Of a stretch of DNA of 64,000 bases, positions 44,512-56,929 are shown in pieces. Position numbers and translations under genes: made by a program. Origin of the DNA: Coptis chinensis. Lineage: Eukaryota; Streptophyta; Magnoliopsida; Ranunculales; Ranunculaceae. Positions within the stretch are counted from its first letter, which is position 1. Each line of letters starts with the position of its first letter. The stretch covers positions 41,254,501 through 41,318,500 of the forward strand of contig CM027377.1 of assembly GCA_015680905.1 (NCBI GenBank). Reading direction: 5' to 3'. The notes beneath the pieces were generated by a model. It worked only from the letters and a program-made list of their open reading frames with translations. It did not search any database and was not told where the DNA came from.

Positions 44512-44562
<51 letters not shown>
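44512..44562. repeat. (TA)n microsatellite
   Basis: About 25 TA units. Confidence 0.95.
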
Positions 44563-44565
<3 letters not shown>

Positions 44566-45814
44566 AGTTCTCTTGGTTATCAATGATTATCTTCCTACTC
44601 ACCTCGCCTCTCTTCAGGTAGTAAGGACACTGCCTGAGCTATTTTTTTAATCCCACCACCACATGCTTTATGTCTTGCCCACCTCCCCTTAGGTAGTATC
44701 GCTTGTATGTTTGCTAACCCTTTCACCTACCAACTTGTCTCACATGAATACACAGTTCAGTATGCAAACACAACCAGTATATATTATGACAACTAACCCC
44801 AAGTACATATTTCTTTTAGTCCAAACCACAATATTCTGCAAACAATTATTATTAAATAATCTGGCCCATGTAGAAACAACACAACAGACCATGGAAAGTA
44901 TAGTTTTAAGCATACTGGAATAGAAAAGGAAATATATGGAACTTAGCAAAGTCTCTGTAAGGATCAAACCATGCATATTTGTAACAAACTGCTACAAAGT
45001 TTAAGGATTGGATTAGCCAAAGTACGTTGCAAGACTTTGAGTCTACATGTGACTGGAAAAATTAAAAATAGAAATAAGATGCCCTTACCATTTCTATGGA
45101 ATAAAACAAAACCCAGCAGTCTCTATCTTCTTATGATGCTTCTTGTCTCGATTTAAGACTCCTCAACCAACCTCATGTACTCTTTCACGGTGCTTTCCTA
45201 AAATATATATGAATCCAAAACAATAAATTGAGGGACACCTAAACTCAATGTCATCTTTCACTTTTGCTTTTTTCCAAATCTTTTGGTAAAGTAAATCCTG
45301 TAGTAAAATTATTTTTATGAGCAGTATACCCTGTTCTTTTCATGAGTAGTATACCTTGTTATGCCGCCTTTGTGCGATTCTAGTCGAATTTGGTGCCTCT
45401 CTTAGACAATAAACACCCTTCCATGGAAGTGAGTTCCTTATCCATGATGTAACTTTTAAAGAACCAATTATTTGCACGAAACCAAAAAATTAATATAGTG
45501 ATGCAACACACAGCCTAAATAGTGACTACCTTAGAATCCAATAGCAAAAACTCTGAGCCCATGTTCTGCTTTGGATCCTTCAAATTAGTGGAGTCCCATA
45601 ATCCGGTAATCGGTAGGTTCTTCTACATAGGCTATCAAGGTCTTGGTAAGGTTGCAGCATCATTCTGATTGGGTCGTACCTATAAAATTAAACTTGGTAA
45701 TATTGTTGTTATATATTGTATAATTACAAAATGAAATGTTTCCATGAACTAACCAAGAAAAAAAATACTTGTCACAAGAATCATAATAATAGGACGAGTA
45801 AAGGGAAATCAAGT

Positions 45815-45938
<124 letters not shown>

Positions 45939-46563
45939 ATTCAGCAAACAGTAACTTAGCAGGTACTATTTGAATTGGGTACAAGTGCAATGTTATGTTG
46001 TTTGTAGAAAAACCATTTCCAAAAGCAACATCTATTGGAGACTAACCTTTTGAAACCCAGTTATCCCCATCTTATGGATCCATACATATCAAACAGTGAA
46101 ATATACATCAAACACTACTTGTTGTTGATCAAACATAAGGGTCAAACACCACCCCTTTTGTATTTTTGTTAAAGTTTTAATGAATTCAAACTTACCAAGC
46201 AAAAAAAAAACATAAGGGTCGAAAAAGACTTTAATGCTATTACATTCTACATAAAAAGGTTAATGTTACAATGACAGTAGGAGACATCAAAGAGAACACC
46301 ACCTTAGCCCAACTCTATAAATATTGAAATCGGAAACACTAACAAATATAGAGAGAAGTAAAACTTTTGTGCACTAAATCCCCATCCTATATACTACACA
46401 AAATAGTATATACTTGCATATCATACAATGAACTATACAACAAGCACCACTTATTGACCATATATAAGGACAACATAAACCTTTTGGGCTATCACATCAT
46501 CAAAAAAGGTTAATGTTATCACAACAGTAAGTGACATCAAACAGAAGACAATGTTTAATCAGA

Positions 46564-46820
46564 CACTACCAAAAAAGTGACTTTTAGCCTCGGACATATT
46601 GCCGCGGCCAGGGGTTTGGTGGCTATATCTTACTTGTTGCCACGACAAACCAAATATGTGGCAAGAAGTACCTTTTTGCCTCGTGATTATTCTTTTGTTG
46701 CAAAAGGTGCATTTTTTGCAACCGTTTCAATGTGGTCGTGGCTTTAAGTCACACCTTTCGTAGCAAACAAATTTTGTGTGTGGCTTTAATTAAGTGTTTG
46801 GCGTCGATGGTTGCAAAAAG
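46564..46820. repeat. CACTA left tip and subterminal repeats
   Basis: CACTACC tip plus repeated GCCACGAC/GTCGTGGC-like words, the usual transposase-binding region. Confidence 0.75.
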
Positions 46821-47149
46821 GCTATTTAAAACATTAAATAATTATTTTTATTAAAAAAAAAAGGCAGAAAATAGAAAATAGATGTTAGCATTTCCAGGTC
46901 CTGTTTTGTTTTCGTTTATTTTGGTGAAAATTGAATCTCAAATAACAAAAAGAAAAAGAAAAAAAGAAAAACTTGAAAAGAAGAAACTTGAAAACCTTAC
47001 TTTACCTTGGGTAATCCATCATCTTCTTCCCCGACGTTTTATGTTAGAGATTTGTTTTGAGAAATCATATAAGCAGTTCATTATTTTATTTAAATCCAAA
47101 TATCGTAAGGATATTTGATCAATTGATTCGACTTTTCTATTATTAGAAT

Positions 47150-47151
<2 letters not shown>

Positions 47152-47208
<57 letters not shown>
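47152..47208. repeat. (TA)n microsatellite
   Basis: About 28 TA units upstream of the CACTA transposase gene. Confidence 0.95.
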
Positions 47209-47211
<3 letters not shown>

Positions 47212-47794
47212 GTTTTAATCCAATTTACGTTATTTTTGGATAAAAAGTTTGACTTTTCAAATTTAAAGCTTTAGCAATGAGTTCTAGTTATGTTTTTGGC
47301 TATTGGTTTCTTCCATGTGAGACCAATATTTGGTGGTAAATCCCACATTTGGACAGTTAATATGGCCTTGTCACAGTCTTTTTTTTTTATTGGTTCTCCT
47401 ATGTTATGTTAGGATATGTTAGTGAATATTTTAATTTTTGAACTTGATGTAGGATATGATATTCTTGTTGAACAAGATTGTCTTATATATTTTTTTTATG
47501 TAGTTGTAGTTCAGTTTTTAAATGGATAAAAGTTGGATGGATTCGACTCTAGGAAGATGCAGTCATAAGTATATACTTGGTTGTGAGAAATTTATCGAGT
47601 TTGCTTGGAATAATCGAATTAAGGAACTTGGTGGTGAGATTTACTGCCCATGTGTAGGATGCCTTAATCTAATGGTATTGCCTAAACATATAGTGGAACA
47701 TCATATAAAGAATCGTGGTATACTACAGAGTTATGTCTGTTGGACAAAACATGGGGAGAGTGTGGAGGTGAATACTGAGTCTAAGAGTATACTT

Positions 47795-47883
47795 CTTGTA
47801 CCCTGGCTGTACTAATGAAGAAGCACATAAGTTTTACAAGTTGTTGAAGGAAGCAGACACACCCTTGTACCCTGGCTGTACTA
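47795..47883 (+). repeat. 20-bp direct repeat inside the transposase gene
   Basis: CTTGTACCCTGGCTGTACTA occurs at 47795-47814 and again at 47864-47883, 69 bp apart. The second encodes the family-typical LYPGC; the first replaces the normal sequence at the frameshift point. Confidence 0.85.
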
Positions 47884-50324
47884 AGAGTTCAAAATTGTCT
47901 TTTCTAGTACGATTGCTTCATGTAAAGTGTCTTAATGGCTGGAGTAATCATTCGTTTGACATGTTGCTTGAGGTATTAAATGATTCACTTCCAAATGACA
48001 TCAATATGCCCAAGAATCATTATAAATCAAAAAAACAATTTCGGGATCTTGGGATGGAGTGCATTAAGATAGACGTATGTCCAAATGATTGTATGTTGTA
48101 TTGGAAGGATAATAAACCAATCATGGACAAGGATAACTGTGATGTATGTGGTGAGTCAAGATGGATCACGACTTCGGAGTGTACAGAAAATATAGTTAGT
48201 TCATTTGCAAAACCTAAGAAAAAGGCTGCTAAGGTTTTGCGATACTTTCCTATAAAGCCAAGACTCCAAAGATTATTTATGTGCGCAAAAACTTCTAAAG
48301 ATATGAGATGGCATGCTGATGATCGTACGAAAGATGGTGCTTTGAGGCATCCAGCTGACTCCAAGGAATGGAAAAGCTTAGACCAAAGATATCCTTCATT
48401 TGGTTTAGAATCTCGCAATGTCATACTTGGAATGGCTAGTGATGGCTTCAATCCTTTTGGTAGTCTTAGTTCTATTTATAGCACTTGGCCTGTTATTCTA
48501 GTTCCGTATAATCTGCCGCCTTGGATGTGTATGAAACAACCTTTTCTCATCATGTCATTGCTAATTCCTGGCCCTAGCAGTCCTGGAAATAACATTGACG
48601 TGTACTTGCAGCTATTGATTGATGAGTTAAAGGAGTTGTGGGAGAAGGGAGTTGAGACATACGATGCCTTTTGAAAACAGAATTTTAAAATGCATGTAAA
48701 TGTCTTGTGGACTATTAATGATTTCCCAGCATTTGCTAATTTGTCCAGATGGAGCACTAAAGGAGAACTTGCCTGTCCCTCTTGCCATGAGAAGACTTGC
48801 TCAAAATGGTTGCAAAATGGAAAAAAGTATGTTATATGGGAAGTCATAAATTCCTGCCACTTGATCATAGATATCGAAAGAATAAGAATTCTTTTGATAA
48901 CAAGACAGAAATGGGAGTTACCCCAAGCCCCTTTACTGGAAGTGATGTACTTACTCAATTAGATGGATTCAACCAAATCACATTTGGTAAGGTGAATAGT
49001 GATAAGGTTATTGGACAAAAGAGAAGTCAAGAGGATAATTCTTTGCCACACAATTGGAAGAAGATTAGTGTATTTTTTGAGCTCCCATATTGGAAATACC
49101 TTTGTTTACTCCATAATCTAGATGTCATGCACATTGAAAAGAACAACGGTGAAAGTTGGCTTGGGACACTGCTTAATTTAGAGAAGAAATCAAAGGATAA
49201 CCTGAAGTCAAGACAAGATTTGGTGTTAATGGGTATGTGAAAGTCACTTCATCCGATAGCTAAAGAGGGTAACAAATACTATATCCTCCCTACTCCCTTT
49301 ACCTTGTCCTTGACTGAGAAGAGGAAGCTTTGTCAATTCTTGAAAGGTATTAAAGTTCCGGATAATTTTTCATCAAATATATCGTGGTCGGTGTTCAGTG
49401 AAAGAATGCAAAATACCTGGCCTAAAAAGCCATGATTGGCATGTTCTAGTGCAAAGAATCGCTTCCAGTTGCAATACTTGGAATCTTACCTAAGGAAGTT
49501 ACATTAGTTCTTGTTGAACTCTCTAATTTCTACAAGCAGTTGTGTTCAAAAGTATTATGGGTTGCAGAGTTGGAACGTCTTGAGTACCAGATTGCTATCA
49601 CACTATGCAAAATGGAAATGATATTTCCTCCATCATTTTTTGATGTTATGGTGCACTTGCCTATTCATTTAGCTGGTCAAGCTAAGCTCGGTGGACTAGT
49701 GTACTATCGATGGATGTACCCAATCGAAAGGTCAGTAAGTAAAGATAATAGTAATGGTTACTTTTGTTTGTATTTTGTTAAAATTTGAACTTAAATTTTG
49801 TCATCTTTTATATTTATTCAGGTACCTGTACACCTTGAAGAAGTATGTTCGTAATAAAAGTAGACCAGAGGGATCCATTGCCGAAGGGTATCTTGCTAAT
49901 GAATGCTTGACTTTCTGCTCAAGATACTTAGATGATGGGATGGAGACTAAGTTCAACCGGACAAGGAGGAATGAAGAGTTCCAAGTTGTTGGATTGGATG
50001 GACAGTTTTTATTTTTCAGGGATCTGATCGTGCGGTTTTAGGAAAGGAACGTTTAGGACTTTAACAGACGATGAGTGGGAACAAGCTCGTTTGTATGTGC
50101 TAATCAATTGTGAGGAAGTGGCATCATTTATTGAGTAAGTCCACTTTATTGAAATTGTTCCTTACTTAAAAGAAATATTATTTATAAACCTATGTCGTAA
50201 ATACAATAATGTTTTGTACATGAAGCACAAACAAGTGATTAGGGATGAGCTCAGGGGGCGGGCAAGTGCTAGGAATGTGGACCGTATTCATAATGAACGG
50301 TTTGGTAAATGGTTTGAAAACCAC

Positions 50325-52957
50325 GTAAGTGTTAATTGTATGCAGTTAGATTATGTATATCAGTTTATGTACTCTATTTACTTTTTTCCAAAGTAGTTTT
50401 GTAGATAGCATCTCAATTATTCTCTATTCTTGCAATTTGGATTCTACTAATTGTTTTCTAGTTCTTTCAATGGTATGGCGAATATGATTTCATATATAGT
50501 TTAGTAACATGCCTCAAGAAGGATTCTAGTTTTATTTATATTTACGTTTAGCTGATTTAGGGATATTTAGAGGATGTTTAGTACAGTTTAGATTTAGTTT
50601 CTTATTTAGGGATGTTTGTTCTACTTGGAATTTAGCTGCAGGTTCCTAGAGCATTGGTAATTAGTCTGTCCAACACAAAGAACAAGGAAAAAATAGGAAG
50701 ATGTTAGTAAACCTCCCTCCTGCATTAGTTGTTTCCTTTTCTTTTGGGTCCTGGAGAGTGGAAGACAGAGAATGTCTCTCTGCATTACCTTGTGGTGATA
50801 ATTCATAAGAACGTGATTGAGAGAGGAAGGGAGAGATGGTTACTTGGATCCATCTTAGGAAGGTCAATTGGGAAGGTCAAGAGGGTCAACTTTCCAACTC
50901 AAGCATGTTAAGAGAATTTAGAGTTCCAAACTTGCAGCCAAGAGCCAACTGTTTCTTTGCAAAACAATGAAACATACATTAAGGACGGCCTACTAGAAAC
51001 TTGCTTGCTTGCAGGAAAATGATAGTGGGATTAAATTGCCCCTTTTATCAACTGGTGAAAGATCCCTAACTTCACATCTTCTTTTACTTATGAAAGGACA
51101 AGGGGGCTGTGGTTTACTTCTTTAGTATCGATCATAATAGATGCTCATTCTAACTGGATTTCAAGAATTAGTTGGACAAAATTCTAAACTCGGCCATGAA
51201 TAGCCATCAACATCTCAGTGGCTTGGGGCTGTATGCCTACAAATTTTTGCAAGGATATGGGAGCATAGGAACGAAATTAAGTTTGGAGCAGGAATAAAAA
51301 ATAGAGCAGCAGTGATCAGAAGAACTGAAGCCTTGTGGGACAGAATCAAGCTGCTATCCAAAGCCAATAGGAGAACTCCAACCATCCTACAAGAATGATT
51401 TCTAATACTAATTCAAATACTCAACTGTATGGCTGTACTTATGCTAGAGGGGATGCTGCCTCTGACAAGGAAAATAGTTGAAGGAGCCGCTAGACCTGTG
51501 CTATGGGGAGATTAATGAAGTACCCAAGCTGTAGCTTGCAACTTTACAAGAGATATACAGCGGAATCTGCAGAGGAAGTTGAGATAGTTGCAGCCAAGGT
51601 GGCATCCCTACTTACCATGAGAATGGACATCTAGAGAATCAGAATTTAATGGGATAATCAAGTCACTGGGCAACCCCTCTGAGCGTAGTAGATGGAAGTT
51701 TGATTTTGATGAGTCTGTTTTTTTTGTTTTTTTTTGCAAAAGTATGTTGAATTCTCGTTTTATAAAAGTTGTTTCTGTTGAATTCTTTTATATGCTCTTT
51801 AGTGTCAAGTGCTTATAGTTGATTCCCTTTTGTGTAATTTTGATTTATATGGGTTTTGATCAGTTTTGTTAATCATTTCTCTTGAACATATATGATTATA
51901 TGAAGTTTAAACTTTAGTACTTCAGGCCTTGGAATAACCTTTTCATCGTCGTCAAATGTGCCACCTTTAGTTCTGCCATTTATTGTTGAGATGAGCAGAC
52001 CCAATCCACTAAGAAATCCAGCTGAGTGTCATTATCCACTGAGAAATCCAATTGAGTGTCATTCGGTTGGTTCATTATGCAGCAAGGCTTTCTCACGAAA
52101 AAGTGGCCAGACCCCGTTACTTTTACACAAACATGCTTCCAAACTCCCATATTAGTCGGAGCCCTATCCCAGTCAGGAACCAATTAAATTGTTCATGCTG
52201 GTCTTCCCCTGCAAGTGCTTTTGGTCAGTCTGCCTATGCTCCTCAAAAGAGAAGTGGCAATGGTGAGTTTATGTCTGTTTCACAGACTGAAATTTTAATT
52301 ATATCAACGGGTCTATTGTTTCAGGACAATATTCGTTCTGACCTAGCAAAAAAAAAGGACTAATGTTTCAGGACATATTTTCCTAGCATTTTGCCTGTGG
52401 ACAGGACCTCACGAGCTTATCAGGGTGTTAGATTGTTTGATCGTATATATGATTTACTTGTCAGTGACATTTGTTTAACTTGTCATCAGTAACATCTGTT
52501 TTACTATGAATATTGTAGTTCATCTCGTCAGAGAAATCCCTTTTGGTCCGATTTTTTGGTTTTTCCTTCCAGAGCTGAAACCTACAACACTAATGATTGT
52601 GCTTTTGTTACATAGCTCTCTTTCTTTGCTTCAGAGTATATCTTGATCTAATGTTGATCTACTATAATGACTTTACTTGATCTAGTTGTGTTATCAATAG
52701 TGGTAAAGTTATTAGGGCTATTCAAAATTTCAAACCTTGTAATAATTACTCATGTACAACATTTTCTATTCTGCTTCAGATAGAGTGTTCTGAGGTATGA
52801 GCCTCAAACCTTGTAATAAAAGTCCAATATTCTGCCATGTTGTTTGTTGCAAAAGAAGCCATTTTTTTGTCTTCTTTCTTTTTGATTGGAGCTACTTGCT
52901 ACTGATTGCTTATGTTTACTGAAGTTCAACATTATTTTTTTCTCCTTATTTGAATAG
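50325..52957 (+). other. Large intron of the CACTA transposase with inserted sequence
   Basis: 2.6 kb from donor GTAAGTG to acceptor TTGAATAG. It contains a LINE relic (51190-51720) and a stretch at 51960-52262 that reads like an exon ending AAGAGAAGTGGCAATG before GTGAG (LFMLV.., SPASAFGQSAYAPQKRSGNG in one frame), which I cannot identify. Confidence 0.6.
51190..51720 (+). pseudogene. LINE ORF2 C-terminal relic in the transposase intron
   Basis: Reads QIFARIWEHRNEIKFGAGIK, then AVIRRTEALWDRIKLLSKAN, and in another frame ESAEEVEIVAAKVASLLTMR. The IWEHRN motif and the EEVEIVAA helix are typical of the plant LINE region from the RT C-terminus to RNase H. Many stops; very degenerate. Confidence 0.55.
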
Positions 52958-53724
52958 GTCCAGCAAATGAAAAAGGATGGGGAGTTGGTCAACGAGCAAC
53001 TTCAAAGTTTAGCATATGGTCCTAGTCGATTTGCTTCTTGTTTCAAGGGTTGTATTGCAAATGGATACAGATTTCACACAAAAGCTCATGAGTCACGAAG
53101 GAAAACTCAGAATAGTGGAGTTTTTGTATTGGCAGAAACATCAAGCTTTGCGAGCGTGAAAGACATGAACCCAGTAACCGGTAATGTTGGTTATTATGGT
53201 GTGTTGAATGACATAGTTGAGTTGCGTTATTGCAAGGAGAATAGAGTGTTTCTGTTCAAGTGTGATTGGTGGGATGTTATGACTCGCGCAAGAATGAAAA
53301 TAGATGAATATGGGTTCACTACTGTGAACTTTACACGAACTTTAGCTACGAATGAACCGTTTATTATAGCATCTCAAGCTGAACAAGTTTTTTATCTCCA
53401 AGATAATTTGGATGATAATTGGCGAGTTGTGTTAAAGACGCTTCCAAGGGACTTGTATGATATGGGTTTAGTAGTTGAGTCGACTGAAGATAACACGTCT
53501 TGCATGTAGCAAGATGTGGATAACATAGTTGACAGCACACACGACATTAACGGTTGGACTAGGAGTGAGATTGATGGAGTAGAAGTTGTTGCGGATACTA
53601 TTGATGAAGATATCATTGACGATGTCGAATGTGATGAAGACTTCATCAATGATAGTGATTGTGATGAAGACATTGATAGTGATTGTGATGAAGACAATGA
53701 CAGTGACGATGATTATATGTAGTT

Positions 53725-53820
53725 TTTTGTGCTATTTTTTTTTGTGGGAACAAACTCATTTTTTGTGCTATTTTTTTTTTGTGGGAACAAGCTCGTTTTT
53801 TGTGCTATTTTTTTTTTAAT
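53725..53820. repeat. Short tandem repeat (about 42 bp x 2.3)
   Basis: TTTTTTGTGCTATTTTTTTT with GTGGGAACAAGCTC repeated after the transposase stop. Confidence 0.8.
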
Positions 53821-53903
53821 GTTTTGGGAGTGGTTATTATCTAGTGTCTTCCTTGATGGATTTACTTGAAGAATTGCTTTATGTGACGATTTAGACAGGT
53901 GCA

Positions 53904-55420
53904 ATGGTCAAACGACTTCGAGAGGATCCTAATGGTGACGAGAGCGGTAAGTTTAACTAAACATTCTAGTTCATTATTGTCTGATGTTTAATTAATGAAG
54001 CTTTGGGCTTGTGTACAGTTGGAAAGTGGGTTAGGGGCACTTCTACCATTCCTAAGGTATTTGACCAGCCAAATGGTTCAAAGTTGGAATTGGTATGGAA
54101 AGGCAGACAACCAGTGGGACCTCGAAAACATCCAAGCTTGTTCTCTGAATCTATTGGAGTATTAATGGCAACGTCACGTCGATTTGATTGGACAAAAACT
54201 TGGGAGCTCCAAGATGTAGGCGACAAAGAGTGGTTATGGGATAACATTAAGGTATGGACATTTGGATCTGCATACACTTGCACTAATTTAAAAAAACTAT
54301 CTATTTCATTTCTTAGTAGATCTTTTTGTCTCTCGTTTTAGGATAAATGGGAACTTGATGAGACCCGGAAGGAGCCCACTTTGGCTCTGATTTCCGGGGA
54401 CGGATTCAGAAACAAAAAGAGTAAATGGAAAAGGAGCTTTTACACCCGCTATGCCACATATGAAGAACGTATAAGCCATAGGCCAGAGCAACTATCGCAA
54501 CAGGAGTGGGTTCAACTTATGGAGTTTTGGGATACTCCGGAGCATCAAGTAAGAAAAAGTGTAATGTTTAACTTAAGTATTTTCACAGGGTACAATACTA
54601 ACTAGGAGATCTTTTTGTATAGGCAATTTCTAAACATAACAGGGCTAACCGTGCTAAGCAAATAGCGAAGCATACTGCTGGAAGAATAAGTTTTCCCCTG
54701 TTTGAAGAGATAATGGTACATATGCTTAATATTTTTATTTTCCTACTACGGCATTGAATTTGACTAGTAATTAACAATTAATAAATTTCTTTATATTTAG
54801 TTAGAGTCAGGAGGCTGGAGCACCCCCTTCCCTAGGAGATCTTTTTGTGAGGACTCACACAAGTTCACAAACGAATGATGCTCTTGATGATCAACCAAGA
54901 GAATACATTGTATGTAACAATTTCATCTTAGTAATAGCTTCAGTTTAAATATCATACTCGGTTGTATTTAATATCATGTGTGTAATTTTTTTTTAGAATA
55001 CGAAGCACAAAATGAAAGACCTAGTAGGTATGGATGAACATGGGACACAACTACCTCTCTCAGATGAGATCTATAGGGAAGTGATGCCTCCAGAGCGGCA
55101 TGGATGTGTGAGGTTGAAGGGACGAGGTGTAACCCCAACCAGCTACTTTGGCTCCGACTATCTTCGGACAATTGTGTGAATGACGGAAAGCCGGGTTGGC
55201 TGAAATGCAAAGAGTAGCACAAGAGAAGGAAGGAAAGAAAGACGACTTGAGATTGAAGAGATTAAGAGGCAAGCACGGGGGAGGAGAAAGATGAGCAAAG
55301 GCTTACATGAAATAGATGAGATGAAGAGGCAGTTGGATGCACGAGATGCGGACATGGAAACACGACTTATGCAAAAGGTGGCTAATTTTGCCCAAATGGT
55401 ATCACGTAGGTACGTAAACA
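53904..55420 (+). pseudogene. Second CACTA gene, En/Spm plant-transposase type (Transposase_24-like), spliced
   Basis: ATG 53904 (MVKRLREDPNGDES). Exons with GT-AG borders: 53904-53945, 54019-54251, 54342-54548, 54623-54715, then from about 54802. Motifs: GTSTIPKVFDQPNGSKLELV, WDNIKDKWELDE across a junction, KRSFYTRYATYEER, HKHNRANRAKQ-type block seen as SKHNRANRAKQIAKHTAG, and later LFVRTHTSSQTNDALDDQ and PPERHGCVRLKGRGVTPTS. NRANR.K...HT.G is the signature of this family, thought to bind subterminal repeats. A charged coiled-coil tail follows (55195-55410). One frameshift in exon 5 and stops after 55180 break it. Confidence 0.85.
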
Positions 55421-55859
55421 TGCTTAGTTTCTTGTCTATGAATGTTCTTTTTTCTTTATAATCTGAGCTGGTCTCTTAGAGTCTGTAGTTATCTTCACCC
55501 TGTTAAAAAACCTTCCTTGATGCATATTGTTAAGCCATTGAGTTCAAATATTTGTTTAAGTAGTTAGCTTAGATTTCATGGCAACTTGGTTAGTTCTGGA
55601 AGTGGTTTTGAGCTTAATATCAAGTACTTGCAACTTTGAGTCCAAATAGTGTTTATGTAGTTGCTTAGAGTTCAAGTCAGGAACTTGATATACACTGGTT
55701 TCAATAAACTTCCCTTTTTGTACCCTAAGAATGTAATTCAGTAGATTGATCAAACTGTTTATATCAAATAGAAGTCAGAGTGGCAGACCACTTGACAATT
55801 GTGATGCCAACTAGATAAAATTTCCGATGTGAATACTAATAAAACCACATACTAAAACT

Positions 55860-56640
55860 TTTTTTTTTCTAAAGGGTAATTTGTATAAATAGCAAAAGAA
55901 TAGGTTACAAGTTGTTACAGTACAAGTGAAGTAGCTCATGAGAATGGAGGCACTACTGTGCGAATATCCTCGGTACATTTCACGTTGTGAATCTATAGTA
56001 GTTAAGATGCGCAATACTCCTTATCAACTTTTCTGCTTGCCACATGTTCTGATTTCCCTTTGTTAAGAAAAATACCATGGTCCTGGAATCAGTTTGCACC
56101 CTGATCTTTTTGATGTCGTGCCTTAGTGCCTTACTGAGTCCCTGCTCCACTGCTTGCATCTCAATCAGCTCTATGGATTTCTTGCTGGCCTTTCCATGAC
56201 TTGCTGCAGCCACTTCTTCTTCCTCATTGCGAATGACTGCTGCCCATCCACCCAACATCCCTTGAAGAGTACCATCTGTGTTGAGATTATTTACACCCAC
56301 TTCTGCTTTGTTCCAACTGCATAATTTCTGTTGCTTCCTCTCGATTTGATCATCAACATTCCAAGTATCCATGAACTGTTGCGTTTCTGGTCCTCTCTCC
56401 ATCTTGATGTCAAATGCCATCAGCTTAATCCTCATATCCTCTATCACTGATTTCACCAATTTTGGAATATAAGTTATCTTATTCTGAAACATTCTTTCAT
56501 TTCGCGTTTTCCAGCTCCAGTAGTTGCTTAAGTTGCTCTTGTTATTCAAATTCGGTGCTGATCGTAGTTTCCTGCTCTTGTATGAAAATTTAATGGGATA
56601 GAAGCACTTCATCCTTAAATTTCTATTACAGTTCCCAAAT
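55860..56640 (-). pseudogene. LINE ORF2 C-terminus with RNase H domain and poly(A)
   Basis: Minus-strand frame 56612-55980 of 210 codons, open. WSWKTRNERMFQNKITYIPK is the W..W..RN..MF block before RNase H. VNNLNTDGTLQGMLGGWAAV holds the NxDG catalytic Asp, IELIEMQAVEQGLSKAL the Glu helix and VQTDSRTMVFFL the next Asp. After the stop a run of ten A on the minus strand (plus 55860-55870) marks the 3' end. A separate LINE from the one at 2.9-41.5 kb, in opposite orientation, 5'-truncated. Confidence 0.8.
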
Positions 56641-56929
56641 GCAGGAGATCTGTGGTTCGAAAGTGCTTAAACTGGCTCGAAATGGTCTATAATGTTGTAA
56701 AACTTATTTTAGATTATTGAAAGGCCACATAAACTCAATACCCTGCAACCTGGTTTGGTTTGCATTCTAGTAGTGGCGAAAAAAAATGAAGTTTGCATTC
56801 TAGTAGTGTCGAAAAAAAATGAAATCCTCTCCTTCTTCAAGCTACAATATATGCCAGTAAAAGTAGAAAAGTTAGTAAAAATTTTGACAGACCTTGAACG
56901 AAGAAGAGATAGAAACAGAGGGTGCACCT

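Larger units (their letters stand above)
47522..53722 (+). pseudogene. CACTA transposase, TNP2-like (Transposase_21 type), broken
   Basis: Catalyses excision and insertion of the CACTA element. ATG 47522 starts MDKSWMDSTLGRCSHKYILG with GGEIYCPCVGC, the transposase-associated N-terminal zinc domain. After a shift at ~47800 the main domain follows: LHVKCLNGWSNHSFDMLLEV, DVCPNDCMLYWKDN, CDVCGESRW, KVLRYFPIKPRLQRLF, MRWHADDRTKDGALRHPADS, FGLESRNVILGMASDGFNPF. A TGA at 48672 breaks the frame. Then come WTINDFPAFANLSRWSTKGE, LDVMHIEKN, and the DUF4218-like IFPPSFFDVMVHLPIHLAGQ, YRWMYPIER, RPEGSIAEGYLANECLTFCS. GT at 50325 and AG at 52957 define a 2.6 kb intron. The last exon holds the DUF4216-like domain (DEYGFTTVNFTRTL, IIASQAEQVFYLQD) and, after an in-frame TAG at 53507, an acidic D/E-rich tail to 53722. 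Confidence 0.9.

Noticed and set aside
48020-48958. Two minus-strand frames over the CACTA transposase
   Set aside because: Shadows of the plus-strand TNP2-like domain, which has the family motifs.
53516-53722. Separate acidic protein gene
   Set aside because: It is in the same frame as the transposase exon and separated only by one TAG; an acidic tail is normal for this family.
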